This document shows positions 26,860 through 35,368 of a stretch of DNA of 64,000 bases, piece by piece. A program made the position numbers and the translations under genes. The notes beneath the pieces were generated by a model. The model was given only the letters and a program-made list of their open reading frames with translations. It ran no database searches and was not told the DNA's origin. Position 1 is the stretch's first letter. The number at the start of each line of letters is the position of its first letter. Source of the DNA: Rhodobacterales bacterium (GTDB taxonomy: Bacteria; Pseudomonadota; Alphaproteobacteria; Rhodobacterales; Rhodobacteraceae); contig JAJNPS010000047.1 in the NCBI GenBank assembly GCA_021155205.1, forward strand, positions 1 through 64,000, read 5' to 3'.

Positions 26860-28509
26860 ATGACCGCCAGCATCCAACGCGAATCCATGGACTATGATGT
26901 CGTGATCGTTGGCGCAGGTCCTGCAGGCCTGTCGGCTGCGATCCGGCTGAAACAGCTTGATCCGGCGCGATCGGTGGTCGTGCTGGAAAAGGGGTCCGAG
27001 GTTGGCGCACACATCCTGTCGGGTGCCGTGCTTGATCCATCAGGACTGGATGCGCTGCTGCCCGACTGGCGCGGCATGGACGCGCCGGTCAAGGTGCCGG
27101 TGACGACCGACAACTTCTATCTTCTGGGCGAGGCGGGAAAGGTCCGCATCCCGAACTGGCCGATGCCGCCCCTGATGTCGAACCATGGCAACTACATCGT
27201 CAGCATGGCCAATGTCTGCCGCTGGATGGCCGGCGTCGCCGAAGGCCTGGGGGTGGAGATATTCCCCGGCATGTCCTGTTCCGAGCTTGTCTTTGACGGC
27301 GACCGCGTGGCCGGCGTGGTTGCGGGTGAATTCGGGCGCGACCCGGAAACCCGTGCGCCGGGACCGAGTTATGAACCGGGCATGGAACTGCGCGGCAAGT
27401 ATGTTTTCCTGTCGGAAGGCGTGCGCGGCAGCCTGGCAAAGCAGGTGATCGAGAAATACGACCTGTCAGCCGGAAAAGACCCGCAGAAGTTCGGCCTTGG
27501 CATGAAGGAAATCTGGGAGATCGACCCGGCCAAGCACCGTCCCGGCACCGTCACACACACGATGGGCTGGCCGCTGGGCAAGAACGCCGGTGGCGGCAGT
27601 TTTATCTATCATCTTGAAAACAATCAGGTCTATGTCGGATTCGTGGTTCACCTGAACTACCGAAACCCGCATCTTTACCCTTACATGGAGTTTCAGCGGT
27701 TCAAGCATCACCCGATGGTCGCCGAACTGTTGAAGGGCGGAAAACGCGTTGCCTATGGCGCCCGCGCGATCAGCGAGGGCGGTTGGCAGTCGATCCCGAA
27801 GATGGTGGCACCGGGGGTGGCGCTGCTGGGCTGCACGGCGGGCCTTGTCAACGTGCCGCGCATCAAGGGCAATCACAACGCAATGCTGTCGGGCAAGGCG
27901 GCGGCCGAGGCGGCGCATGCGGCGATCACGGATGGGCGGTCCGGCGACGAGTTGACTGCCTATGAGGTCGCCGTGCGCGGCGGTGCCATCGGGCGCGATC
28001 TGAAAAAGGTGCGCAATGTCAAACCGCTCTGGTCGCGCTATGGCCTGTGGGCATCGCTGCTGGGCGGCGGGGCGGACATGTGGGCGAACACTCTGGGTTT
28101 CACCGTGTTCGGCACCCTGAAACACGGCAAATCTGATGCGGCCGCGACGGGCAAGGCCAAGGATTTTCCTGTCCTCGACTATCCCAAACCCGATGGCGTG
28201 CTGTCGTTTGATCGTCTGACCAATGTTGCCTACAGCTTTACCAACCATGACGAGGCGCAGCCGGCGCATCTGGTGCTGAAGGATCCGTCGGTGCCGATTT
28301 CGGTCAACCTGCCGATCTATGCGGAACCCGCCCAGCGCTATTGCCCGGCGGGGGTCTATGAGGTGATCGGCGAAGGGCAGGATGCCCGATTCCAGATCAA
28401 CTTCCAGAATTGCGTCCACTGCAAGACCTGCGACATCAAGGACCCCAGCCAGAACATCGTCTGGACCACGCCGATGGGCGGGGGCGGGCCAAACTATCCC
28501 AACATGTGA
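26860..28509 (+). CDS. Electron transfer flavoprotein-ubiquinone oxidoreductase
   Basis: Membrane-associated enzyme that passes electrons from ETF (fed by acyl-CoA and other dehydrogenases) to ubiquinone. The 549-residue protein has the FAD site VVIVGAGPAGLSAAIRLKQLD, then the ubiquinone-binding region, and near the C terminus a [4Fe-4S] cluster held by Cys in RYCPAGVYEV, NCVHCKTCDIKDPSQ. It ends with the family tail GGGGPNYPNM. A GGGAAAG ribosome site precedes the start. The role fits with fatty-acid and polyhydroxybutyrate turnover suggested by phaA, phaB and phasin in the window. Confidence 0.97.
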   Translation: MTASIQRESMDYDVVIVGAGPAGLSAAIRLKQLDPARSVVVLEKGSEVGAHILSGAVLDPSGLDALLPDWRGMDAPVKVPVTTDNFYLLGEAGKVRIPNWPMPPLMSNHGNYIVSMANVCRWMAGVAEGLGVEIFPGMSCSELVFDGDRVAGVVAGEFGRDPETRAPGPSYEPGMELRGKYVFLSEGVRGSLAKQVIEKYDLSAGKDPQKFGLGMKEIWEIDPAKHRPGTVTHTMGWPLGKNAGGGSFIYHLENNQVYVGFVVHLNYRNPHLYPYMEFQRFKHHPMVAELLKGGKRVAYGARAISEGGWQSIPKMVAPGVALLGCTAGLVNVPRIKGNHNAMLSGKAAAEAAHAAITDGRSGDELTAYEVAVRGGAIGRDLKKVRNVKPLWSRYGLWASLLGGGADMWANTLGFTVFGTLKHGKSDAAATGKAKDFPVLDYPKPDGVLSFDRLTNVAYSFTNHDEAQPAHLVLKDPSVPISVNLPIYAEPAQRYCPAGVYEVIGEGQDARFQINFQNCVHCKTCDIKDPSQNIVWTTPMGGGGPNYPNM

Positions 28510-28625
28510 TCATCACGCAGTATTGTCCCGCAAATCCGCGTCCCGGATGCTGCGGCACGCTGGCTGCATTGCGTGTTGCGAATCCGAAAGCTAGGTTCGC
28601 ACAGCTTCCATCTTTGGGGAATTTG

Positions 28626-30341
28626 ATGCCACGTTCACGACTTTACCCCGTTTTCGTGGCGCTTTTCGTCGGGACGGCAGGCCTTCACGCCGCGGCGGCC
28701 CAGACGCAGGATGCCGGTGCCTATCTTGCGGCGCGAGTCGCGGTGCAGGACGGGGATTACCGGGCTGCGGCCGAGTGGTATGACCGCGCGCTGATCGTCG
28801 ACGGGGAAAACCGGCAGTTGCTGGACGGCCTGATCGCTGCGCGGATGGGTCTTGGCGATATCAGCCTCGCCGAAGCAGCCGCAAAAAAGCTGGTCAGCCT
28901 GGGCGGCAAAAGCCAGATTTCGGATTTCGCATTGCTGGCCGCCCAGGCTGGACGCGAAGACTACGAGGGCATCCTGAAGGCGCAGGCCGACGGGCGGCGC
29001 CTGGGCGATCTTCTGGACAGGCTGGTGGCTGCCTGGGCGCAGATCGGCGCAGGCCGGATGTCGGATGCCCTGAAGGAATTTGATGCCATCGCCGCAAAGC
29101 CCGGAATGGAGGCATTCGGGCTTTACCACAAGGCGCTGGCATTGGGACTTGCGGGGGATTTCGAAGGAGCAGATGCGATCCTGTCGGGCAAGGCCGCCGG
29201 ACCGATCCAACTGACCAGAACCGGCGTCTTTGCCCATGCGCAGATACTCAGCCAGTTGGAGCGCAACGCCGACGCGCTGGCCCTTCTGGACAGCCGCCTT
29301 GGCAAGGAACCCGACCCTGTTGCGGACGCCTTGCGGGCGCGGCTTGCAGCGGGCGAGCCGGTGCCGTTCGATTCCGTCCGGTCGGCGAAGGACGGCCTGG
29401 CCGAGGTGTTCTTCACGATGGCGAATGCTTTGTCCGGCGAGGCGGCGTTGGGATACACTTACCTGCACAGCCGCATCGCGATGTATCTGAACCCGCGCCA
29501 TGATGATGCGATCCTGCTGTCGGCGGGGCTGCTGGAATCGCAGGGACAGTATGATTTTGCGGCCGAGACCTTTGCGCTGATCGCCAAGGACAACCTGGCC
29601 TATCCGATCGCCGAAATCGGGCGCGCGGATTCGCTGTTTCGGGCTGATCGCAAGGACGACGCCGTCGCGGCACTGCAGGCGCTGGCCAAGACGCATGGCG
29701 GGTATTTCATTGTCCAGTCATCGCTGGGGGACGCCTATCGCCGGACCGAGCGATTTGCCGAATGCGTGACCGCCTATGACGCAGCCGAGGCATTGGTGCC
29801 CAAGATCGAGGCGCGGCACTGGGCGCTCTTTTACAGCCGCGGGGTCTGCTATGAGCGCCAGTCGCTGTGGGTTCCGGCCGAAACGGACCTGCGCAAGGCG
29901 CTGGAACTGAACCCCGACCAGCCGCAGGTCCTGAATTATCTGGGCTACAGCTTTGTCGATCGCGGCGTCAATCTGGACGAGGCGCTGGGCATGATCGAAC
30001 GCGCGGTCAAGGCCGAGCCGGAGTCGGGCTATATCGTGGACAGCCTGGCATGGGCGCTGTTCCGCATGGGGCGTTACAAAGAAGCGCTGGCCCCGATGGA
30101 GCGCGCCTCGTTGCTGGAGCCGGTGGACCCGGTCGTGACCGACCATCTGGGTGATGTCTACTGGGCGGTAGGCCGCGTGCGCGAGGCCGAGTTTCAGTGG
30201 CGGCGCGCGCTGTCGCTGGACCCGACAGAGAAAGATGCCGCCCGCATCCGGCAAAAGCTGGAGCTTGGCCTTGATGCCGTGATGGCGCAAGAAGGGCAAA
30301 AGCCGCTGGACGGCAATGATGCTGCCGCTGTCGACAACTGA
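28626..30341 (+). CDS. Exported tetratricopeptide-repeat protein
   Basis: A 571-residue protein with an N-terminal signal peptide (residues 1-23, ending AAAA) followed almost entirely by TPR-type helical repeats; examples are YRAAAEWYDRALIVDGENRQLLDG, FAECVTAYDAAEALVP, VPAETDLRKALELNPDQPQVLNYLGYS and VREAEFQWRRALSLDPTEKD. TPR proteins mediate protein-protein contact; here it probably acts in the periplasm or attached to the outer membrane. A longer upstream frame is open but without family content. Its 3' end overlaps the ispE start by 26 bp, so they are coupled. Confidence 0.88.
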   Translation: MPRSRLYPVFVALFVGTAGLHAAAAQTQDAGAYLAARVAVQDGDYRAAAEWYDRALIVDGENRQLLDGLIAARMGLGDISLAEAAAKKLVSLGGKSQISDFALLAAQAGREDYEGILKAQADGRRLGDLLDRLVAAWAQIGAGRMSDALKEFDAIAAKPGMEAFGLYHKALALGLAGDFEGADAILSGKAAGPIQLTRTGVFAHAQILSQLERNADALALLDSRLGKEPDPVADALRARLAAGEPVPFDSVRSAKDGLAEVFFTMANALSGEAALGYTYLHSRIAMYLNPRHDDAILLSAGLLESQGQYDFAAETFALIAKDNLAYPIAEIGRADSLFRADRKDDAVAALQALAKTHGGYFIVQSSLGDAYRRTERFAECVTAYDAAEALVPKIEARHWALFYSRGVCYERQSLWVPAETDLRKALELNPDQPQVLNYLGYSFVDRGVNLDEALGMIERAVKAEPESGYIVDSLAWALFRMGRYKEALAPMERASLLEPVDPVVTDHLGDVYWAVGRVREAEFQWRRALSLDPTEKDAARIRQKLELGLDAVMAQEGQKPLDGNDAAAVDN

Positions 30342-31215
30342 ATTTGCCCCGGCCAAGGTCAACCTGTCACTGCATGTGACGGGCCTTCGGGACGACGGGT
30401 ATCATCTTCTGGACAGTCTTGTCGTGTTTTGCGACGTCGGCGATCACATCACCGCGACGGTCGCCTCGACGACCGCTTTGACACTGACAGGCTTTTTTGC
30501 GCATGAGGTGCCACAGGGCCACGACAACCTGGTGATGCGCGCCGCGCGCGCGTTCGCGGGGGACATCGGGCTGGCGATCGCGCTGGAAAAAAACCTGCCC
30601 GTGGCGTCGGGGCTGGGCGGCGGATCGGCCGATGCGGCCGCCGTGATCCGGGCTGTACTGCGGCTGCGCCGCGACCACGACCTGACAGCGCGGACGCGCG
30701 CGGCTGCCGGTGACACGGCTGCCGTCCTTGCGCTGGGCGCGGATGTGCCGGTGTGCCTTGGGTCGCGCCCGGCGCGGATGCGGGGCATCGGCGAGACCGT
30801 GGACAGGCTGGGGGCCATGCCGGACTGCTGCATCGTGCTGGTCAATCCAGGGCTGAAGTTGGCGACGCCCGACGTGTTTCGCGGCCTTGTCGCCAAGGCC
30901 AACGGACCCATGCCCGACCGCCTGCCCCACTGGCCGGATGCCCGATCGCTGGCGGCATGGCTTTCGACAACCCGCAACGACCTTGAAGAACCGGCGCGAC
31001 GGGTCGCCCCTGTCATCGGCGATGTTCTCGGCCTGCTGCGCGATCAGCCCGGCGCGCTGATTGCACGCATGTCCGGATCGGGGGCCACCTGCTTTGCGCT
31101 GTTTGAAACACGCGCCAGGGCAGTCACCGCCGCCGCCGCGATTTCCCGCGCAAGGCCCGCCTGGTGGTCAGTGGCGGGGGCCGTGATCGGGGCGTCCGAC
31201 GATGTCTTCAGCTGA
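30316..31215 (+). CDS. ispE: 4-diphosphocytidyl-2-C-methyl-D-erythritol kinase
   Basis: GHMP kinase of the non-mevalonate isoprenoid pathway; phosphorylates CDP-ME at the 2-hydroxyl. The 299-residue protein has FAPAKVNLSLHVTGLRDDGYHLLDSL at the start, the ATP loop LPVASGLGGGSADAAAV, and MSGSGATCFALF at the end. The start ATG lies inside the TPR gene (26-bp overlap). Its stop overlaps the convergent polyprenyl synthase stop by 8 bp. The neighbouring prenyl synthase uses the products of this pathway. Confidence 0.96.
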   Translation: MMLPLSTTEFAPAKVNLSLHVTGLRDDGYHLLDSLVVFCDVGDHITATVASTTALTLTGFFAHEVPQGHDNLVMRAARAFAGDIGLAIALEKNLPVASGLGGGSADAAAVIRAVLRLRRDHDLTARTRAAAGDTAAVLALGADVPVCLGSRPARMRGIGETVDRLGAMPDCCIVLVNPGLKLATPDVFRGLVAKANGPMPDRLPHWPDARSLAAWLSTTRNDLEEPARRVAPVIGDVLGLLRDQPGALIARMSGSGATCFALFETRARAVTAAAAISRARPAWWSVAGAVIGASDDVFS

Positions 31216-32203
31216 TCCGCGACACGACGTAAAGCGTCAGGTCATCCAGCATCTGACGCAACGGGTGGTCCGGCAGGTTCGCCAGTGCTGCCCGCGCGCG
31301 TGCGGCCCAGTCCAGCGCCTCGTCCCGCGCGGCATCCAGCGCGCGGTGGCGGTGCATCAGCGCGCGCGCCTGCGTCAGATCGCCCTCGCGCTGGTCGCCC
31401 TTTTCGATGACGCGGACCCAGAAAGCACGTTCTTCGCTCGTGGCCCTTGCGACCGCCTTGATGACCGGCAGCGTCACCTTGCGCTCGCGGAAATCGTCGC
31501 CGGTGTTCTTGCCGATCGCGCCGTCGTCGCCGCCATAGTCGAGCAGGTCGTCCGCAATCTGGAACGCGATGCCCAGCGCGTCCCCAAAGGTGGCAAGGTC
31601 GGCAATCTGGGCCTCGGAGGCGCCGGCAATGACACCGCCGACTTCGGTTGCAGCCGCAAACAGGGCCGCCGTCTTGCCGCGGATGACCTGCAGATAGACG
31701 GCCTCGTCAGTGCCAAGATCGCGGGACGCGGTCAGTTGCAGCACCTCGCCCTCGGCAATCGTCGCCGACGCGTTGGACAGGATGTCGAGAACCCGAAGCG
31801 ATCCGGTTTCGACCATCAGCTGAAAGCTGCGGGCAAAAAGGTAGTCGCCGACCAGCACGCTGGACTTGTTGTCCCACAGCAGATTTGCCGTCGGGCGGCC
31901 CCGGCGGCGGGCGCTTTCGTCCACCACATCGTCATGCAAAAGCGTGGCGGTGTGGATGAATTCGACCGTTGCCGCCAGATGGATGTGGAACGGGCCATCG
32001 TAGCCCAGCATCCGCGCCGCGGCCAGGGTCAACAGCGGGCGCAGGCGCTTGCCGCCCGCCTCGATCAGGTGCGCCGAGACCTCGGGGATGCGGGGTGCGT
32101 TCTGCGATGCCATGCGCGCGCGGATCAGCCGGTTGACCGCCGCCATATCCCCCGCCAGCCATTCCGCGAGCCTGTCCTGCGGCTTGTCTGTCACGACGTC
32201 CAA
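31208..32203 (-). CDS. Long-chain polyprenyl diphosphate synthase (ubiquinone side chain)
   Basis: Condenses isopentenyl diphosphate to the long prenyl chain used by ubiquinone. The 331-residue protein carries both Asp-rich motifs: FARM in FIHTATLLHDDVVDESARRRG and SARM in GIAFQIADDLLDYGGD, and the KRLRPLLTLAAARMLG segment. The residue before the first Asp motif is not bulky, which fits a long product. I do not assign decaprenyl or solanesyl length. The 3' end overlaps ispE by 8 bp. Confidence 0.95.
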   Translation of the reverse strand: MDVVTDKPQDRLAEWLAGDMAAVNRLIRARMASQNAPRIPEVSAHLIEAGGKRLRPLLTLAAARMLGYDGPFHIHLAATVEFIHTATLLHDDVVDESARRRGRPTANLLWDNKSSVLVGDYLFARSFQLMVETGSLRVLDILSNASATIAEGEVLQLTASRDLGTDEAVYLQVIRGKTAALFAAATEVGGVIAGASEAQIADLATFGDALGIAFQIADDLLDYGGDDGAIGKNTGDDFRERKVTLPVIKAVARATSEERAFWVRVIEKGDQREGDLTQARALMHRHRALDAARDEALDWAARARAALANLPDHPLRQMLDDLTLYVVSRIS

Positions 32204-32282
32204 CCCATGATCCCCTTGGCTTTGGTGCAGGATCCTGTGGCGGTCCTCGACAATAGCGGGAAGCCTGCGCTAACTCGATCCG

Positions 32283-32498
32283 ATGAAAGAGCTTTTGCGC
32301 ACAACCGATCCGACAATCATCGCCTTTGCGACGGCCCTGCTTGACGGCGAGGGTATAGCGACCTTTGCCCTGGACGTCCACATGAGCGTCCTTGAGGGCG
32401 GCATCGGCGTTTTCCCGCGCCGCCTGATGGTGCGCGATCAGGACCATTTCATCGCGCGGCAGGTGATGATCGACAACGACATCCCGTTTGGACAATAG
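32283..32498 (+). CDS. DUF2007-type small protein (putative signal-transducing)
   Basis: A 71-residue cytoplasmic protein of the DUF2007 family: MKELLRTTDPTIIAFATALLDGEGIATFALD and the following GIGVFPRRLMVRDQDHFIARQVM match the ferredoxin-like fold of this family. Function is unknown. It ends 3 bp before the methyltransferase gene, so both are in one operon. It is divergent from the polyprenyl synthase gene. Confidence 0.85.
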   Translation: MKELLRTTDPTIIAFATALLDGEGIATFALDVHMSVLEGGIGVFPRRLMVRDQDHFIARQVMIDNDIPFGQ

Positions 32499-32501
32499 CC
32501 G

Positions 32502-33266
32502 ATGTTCGCCAAGGATGAGCTGAGCGATGATGCGTTCCTGTGCGGGCGCCTGCGGCTTTGGCAACCCAAGGCGGGGTATCGCGCGGCCACGGACGCGGTT
32601 CTGCTGGCGGCCGCCTGTCCGGCCGTCGCGGGCGAGGCGGTGCTTGACCTTGGCTGCGGCGCCGGGGCTGCGTCGCTTTGTCTGGGGTGGAGGGTCAAGG
32701 GTCTGCACTTGACGGGGCTGGAACTGCAGCCCGCCTATGCCGCCCTTGCCCGCGAGAATGCCCGACGCAACGGCATCGCGATAGAGGTGGTGGACGGCGA
32801 TCTGTCGCAGATGCCCGCCGTCCTGCGCCGGTCCTTTGACCACGTGATCGCCAACCCGCCTTACTATCCGCGGGGCGGGACCGCCTCGCCGACGCCGGGG
32901 CGCGATGCGGCGATGCGGGCCGAACTGCCGCTGTCGCACTGGATTGCCGCCGCGGCACCGCGTCTGCGGCCAGGCGGGTGGCTCACGATGATCTGCGGCG
33001 CCGACAGCCTGCCCGAAGTGCTGTCTGCCCTTGCCCCGCGCCTTGGCAGTGCTGCGGTTCTGCCGCTTGCGCCGCGCGCGGGTCGGCCCGCCGGGCGCAT
33101 TCTGTTGCACGCCCGGAAAGGCGGGCGGGCGGCATTCCGGTTGTTGGCGCCATTCGTCATCCACCAAGGCGACCACCACGACGGCGACCGCGAAAGCTAT
33201 ACCCCCGGCGCCAATGCGGTCCTGCGCGACGGACACAGCATTCTTGCGGCATTCGCACAGGGTTGA
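32502..33266 (+). CDS. tRNA1(Val) (adenine-N6)-methyltransferase-like protein
   Basis: A 254-residue SAM-dependent methyltransferase of the TrmN6/YfiC type. Motif I is VLDLGCGAGAASLCL, and the N6-adenine signature NPPYY occurs in FDHVIANPPYYPRGG. The N terminus reads LWQPKAGYRAATDAVLLAAA, as in TrmN6 proteins (substrate-proximal GYR segment). The predicted target is A37 of a tRNA; the exact tRNA cannot be read. It is cotranscribed with the DUF2007 gene. Confidence 0.9.
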   Translation: MFAKDELSDDAFLCGRLRLWQPKAGYRAATDAVLLAAACPAVAGEAVLDLGCGAGAASLCLGWRVKGLHLTGLELQPAYAALARENARRNGIAIEVVDGDLSQMPAVLRRSFDHVIANPPYYPRGGTASPTPGRDAAMRAELPLSHWIAAAAPRLRPGGWLTMICGADSLPEVLSALAPRLGSAAVLPLAPRAGRPAGRILLHARKGGRAAFRLLAPFVIHQGDHHDGDRESYTPGANAVLRDGHSILAAFAQG

Positions 33267-33372
33267 TGCAAATGCCGCGGACCGGCCGCAGGCTCCACGC
33301 GAAGTTTTGGTGACAAGCGCGCCTGATTATGGTCCACTTGTGGTTGTGAGACCCGTTTGCAGGAGGACTTCC

Positions 33373-33540
33373 ATGACTGTCGCTTCGCATCTTCACGAAC
33401 TGCGCCGCAAACACGAAAGCCTGTCCGACATGGTGGAACAGGCGCAGCGCAGCCCCGCAACAGACGACCTCAAGATCGCCGAGTTGAAGAAGCAGAAGTT
33501 GCGACTGAAGGAAGAGATCGGGCGTCTCAGCCGCGCCTGA
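33373..33540 (+). CDS. YdcH/DUF465 small protein
   Basis: A 55-residue coiled-coil protein (MTVASHLHELRRKHESLSDMVEQ and IAELKKQKLRLKEEIGRL), the typical YdcH layout. Function unknown. A strong AGGAGG ribosome site is six bases upstream of the ATG. Its end overlaps the convergent EamA transporter gene by 14 bp. It is too short for many gene callers. Confidence 0.92.
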   Translation: MTVASHLHELRRKHESLSDMVEQAQRSPATDDLKIAELKKQKLRLKEEIGRLSRA

Positions 33541-34396
33541 CGACCCGCGCGCTGGCCCAGGCGGCCAGCGCCGCCCCCAGTGTGATCAGAATGGCCGCGA
33601 TCAGGATCGCGACCGAAATCGGCGTGATTCCCGCCGCGACCAGCACCAGTGTCGACAACAGCGGCGCCGCATAGGACGCAACACCCAGCAGCTGGATGTC
33701 CCCCTTTTTCATGCCGATGTCCCAGGCAAAGAACGCGATCCCGACGGGGCCGATCCCAAGACCCGCGATGGCCGCCCAACCCAGCGCACCGTTCGGCCAG
33801 ACGGTGGTTTCCAGTGCGAGATGCGCGACAAGGGACAGCGCCGAGGTAGCGAGGCAAAAAACCGTGACAGCCTCAGTCGGAACCGACCCCGACAGGCGCG
33901 ACAGCACCGAATAGGACGCCCACCAGCCCGCGAACACCAGCGCGACAGCATAGCCCGCCATCCCGCCTGACCCGGCGCGCTCTGCCGAAAGGACGATCAG
34001 TGCCGCACCTGCAAAGGCGCACAGCGCGCCGACCAGGTGCCAGATCCCAAGCCTATCGCCCGGCAGCAGGCCCGACATCAGCACGATCAGCAGCGGCCAT
34101 AGATAGGCGATGAGGCCGGTCTCGGCCGAAGGGGTCAGGCGGAACGCGGTGAAGTACAAAAGATGCGCCCCGAAAAGCCCGATTGTCCCTAGCGCATAGA
34201 CCTTCCACCCGACGCCACGCAGAACGCCGATGCCTCGGCGCAGGGTCCAGCCCAGCCCGATCGTCCCGCCGATGCCAAAACTCAGCGCGTTCAGCATCAG
34301 GGGCGGCACCGGCGCGGAGCCGATGGTGAACAGCGCCAGCAATGCCCACATCAGGACGGCGGTGAACCCGATTGCCGTCGCCTTGCTTCGTGTCAT
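33527..34396 (-). CDS. EamA/DMT-family transporter
   Basis: A 289-residue inner-membrane protein with about ten hydrophobic segments in two EamA repeats, e.g. ATAIGFTAVLMWALLALFTIG at the start, TGLIAYLWPLLIVLMSGLLPGDRL in the middle and SVAILIAAILITLGAALAAW near the end. Family members export amino acids or metabolites, or import nucleotide sugars; the substrate is not apparent. The chosen ATG at 34396 follows a GGGGGGAAACC site; a start 20 codons upstream is possible. The 3' end overlaps the YdcH gene by 14 bp. Confidence 0.9.
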   Translation of the reverse strand: MTRSKATAIGFTAVLMWALLALFTIGSAPVPPLMLNALSFGIGGTIGLGWTLRRGIGVLRGVGWKVYALGTIGLFGAHLLYFTAFRLTPSAETGLIAYLWPLLIVLMSGLLPGDRLGIWHLVGALCAFAGAALIVLSAERAGSGGMAGYAVALVFAGWWASYSVLSRLSGSVPTEAVTVFCLATSALSLVAHLALETTVWPNGALGWAAIAGLGIGPVGIAFFAWDIGMKKGDIQLLGVASYAAPLLSTLVLVAAGITPISVAILIAAILITLGAALAAWASARVVRRG

Positions 34397-34483
34397 TGGT
34401 TTCCCCCCAAATCCCGGCGAGGCACTATGCCTTTCCTTGAAGAGTCTTGACTTCATGGTCCGCGCGACGGTGCTTTCGGCAAA

Positions 34484-34513
34484 GAAACAGGCCCGGCAAT
34501 GCGGGCCTGTTTC
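34484..34513 (-). terminator. Terminator of phaB
   Basis: Perfect 12-bp stem GAAACAGGCCCG/CGGGCCTGTTTC (34484-34495 with 34502-34513), 6-base loop. On the minus strand the stem ends in TTTCTTTG. It lies 17 bp after the phaB stop and separates it from the eamA gene. Confidence 0.85.
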
Positions 34514-34530
34514 CCGGAATTGCTGCAGTC

Positions 34531-35256
34531 TCAGACCACGAACTGCCCGCCATTGGCGCTGATCGTCGATCCGGTGATGAAACCGGCATCGTCCGAGGCA
34601 AGAAACACCACGATCCGTGCCACTTCGTCCGGCTCTCCCAGACGACCCACGGGGATTTGCGGGATGATGCGTTCGGCCAGCACCTTTTCGTCGATGGCGC
34701 GCACCATTTCGGTGCCGATATAGCCGGGGCAGATCGCGTTCACGGTGATCCCGGCCCGGGCGCCTTCCTGAGCGAGAGCCTTGGTAAAGCCCAGATCGCC
34801 CGACTTGGCGGCGGAATAGTTGGCCTGCCCCGCCTGCCCCTTTTGCCCGTTGATCGAACTGATGTTGATCACCCGTCCGAACTTGCGGTCACGCATGCCG
34901 GACCACAAGGGATGCGTCATGTTGAAAAGGCCCGACAAGTTGGTGTCGATGACCTCTTTCCACATCTGCGGCGTCATCTTGTGGAACATCGCATCGCGGG
35001 TGATGCCGGCGTTGTTCACCAGAACTTCGACCGGGCCATGGTCCGCCTCGACCGTCTTTGCACCGGCCACACAAGCATCATAATCGGCGACCGACCATTT
35101 GTAGGTCTGGATGCCGGTGTCTTTGGTAAAGGCGGCGGCGGCCTCGTCATTGCCTGCGTAATTCGCGGCGACGGTATAGCCTGCGGCCTTCAGCGCAACC
35201 GAAATGGCCGCGCCTATGCCGCGCGATCCCCCCGTGACAAGTGCGACGCGACCCAT
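34531..35256 (-). CDS. phaB: Acetoacetyl-CoA reductase
   Basis: Short-chain dehydrogenase that reduces acetoacetyl-CoA to (R)-3-hydroxybutyryl-CoA for polyhydroxybutyrate synthesis. The 241-residue protein has VALVTGGSRGIGAAI at the N terminus, NNAGITRDAMFHKM, and the catalytic YxxxK in NYSAAKSGDLGF with upstream Ser in NISSINGQKGQ. Ends with the typical GGQFVV-like tail. The start is the second possible ATG, downstream of a GGGGGG site. It lies 112 bp downstream of phaA in the same direction, with a strong hairpin between them and a terminator after. Confidence 0.96.
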   Translation of the reverse strand: MGRVALVTGGSRGIGAAISVALKAAGYTVAANYAGNDEAAAAFTKDTGIQTYKWSVADYDACVAGAKTVEADHGPVEVLVNNAGITRDAMFHKMTPQMWKEVIDTNLSGLFNMTHPLWSGMRDRKFGRVINISSINGQKGQAGQANYSAAKSGDLGFTKALAQEGARAGITVNAICPGYIGTEMVRAIDEKVLAERIIPQIPVGRLGEPDEVARIVVFLASDDAGFITGSTISANGGQFVV

Positions 35257-35308
35257 GATTCCCCCCTTCAAGTGCTTGATTCTTCTGAATCACTATCAAT
35301 GAAGCCAA

Positions 35309-35335
35309 AGGCGCGCAACAATATTGCGCGCCTTG
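35309..35335 (-). promoter_or_regulatory. Hairpin between phaA and phaB
   Basis: Perfect 11-bp stem AAGGCGCGCAA/TTGCGCGCCTT (35309-35319 with 35325-35335), loop CAATA. Following bases on the minus strand are TGGCTTC, so it is a weak terminator at best; it may modulate the phaA to phaB ratio by partial termination or by protecting RNA ends. Confidence 0.5.
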
Positions 35336-35368
35336 CTGCGTATGCGAAATATTGCTGCGCCTGCAGCT

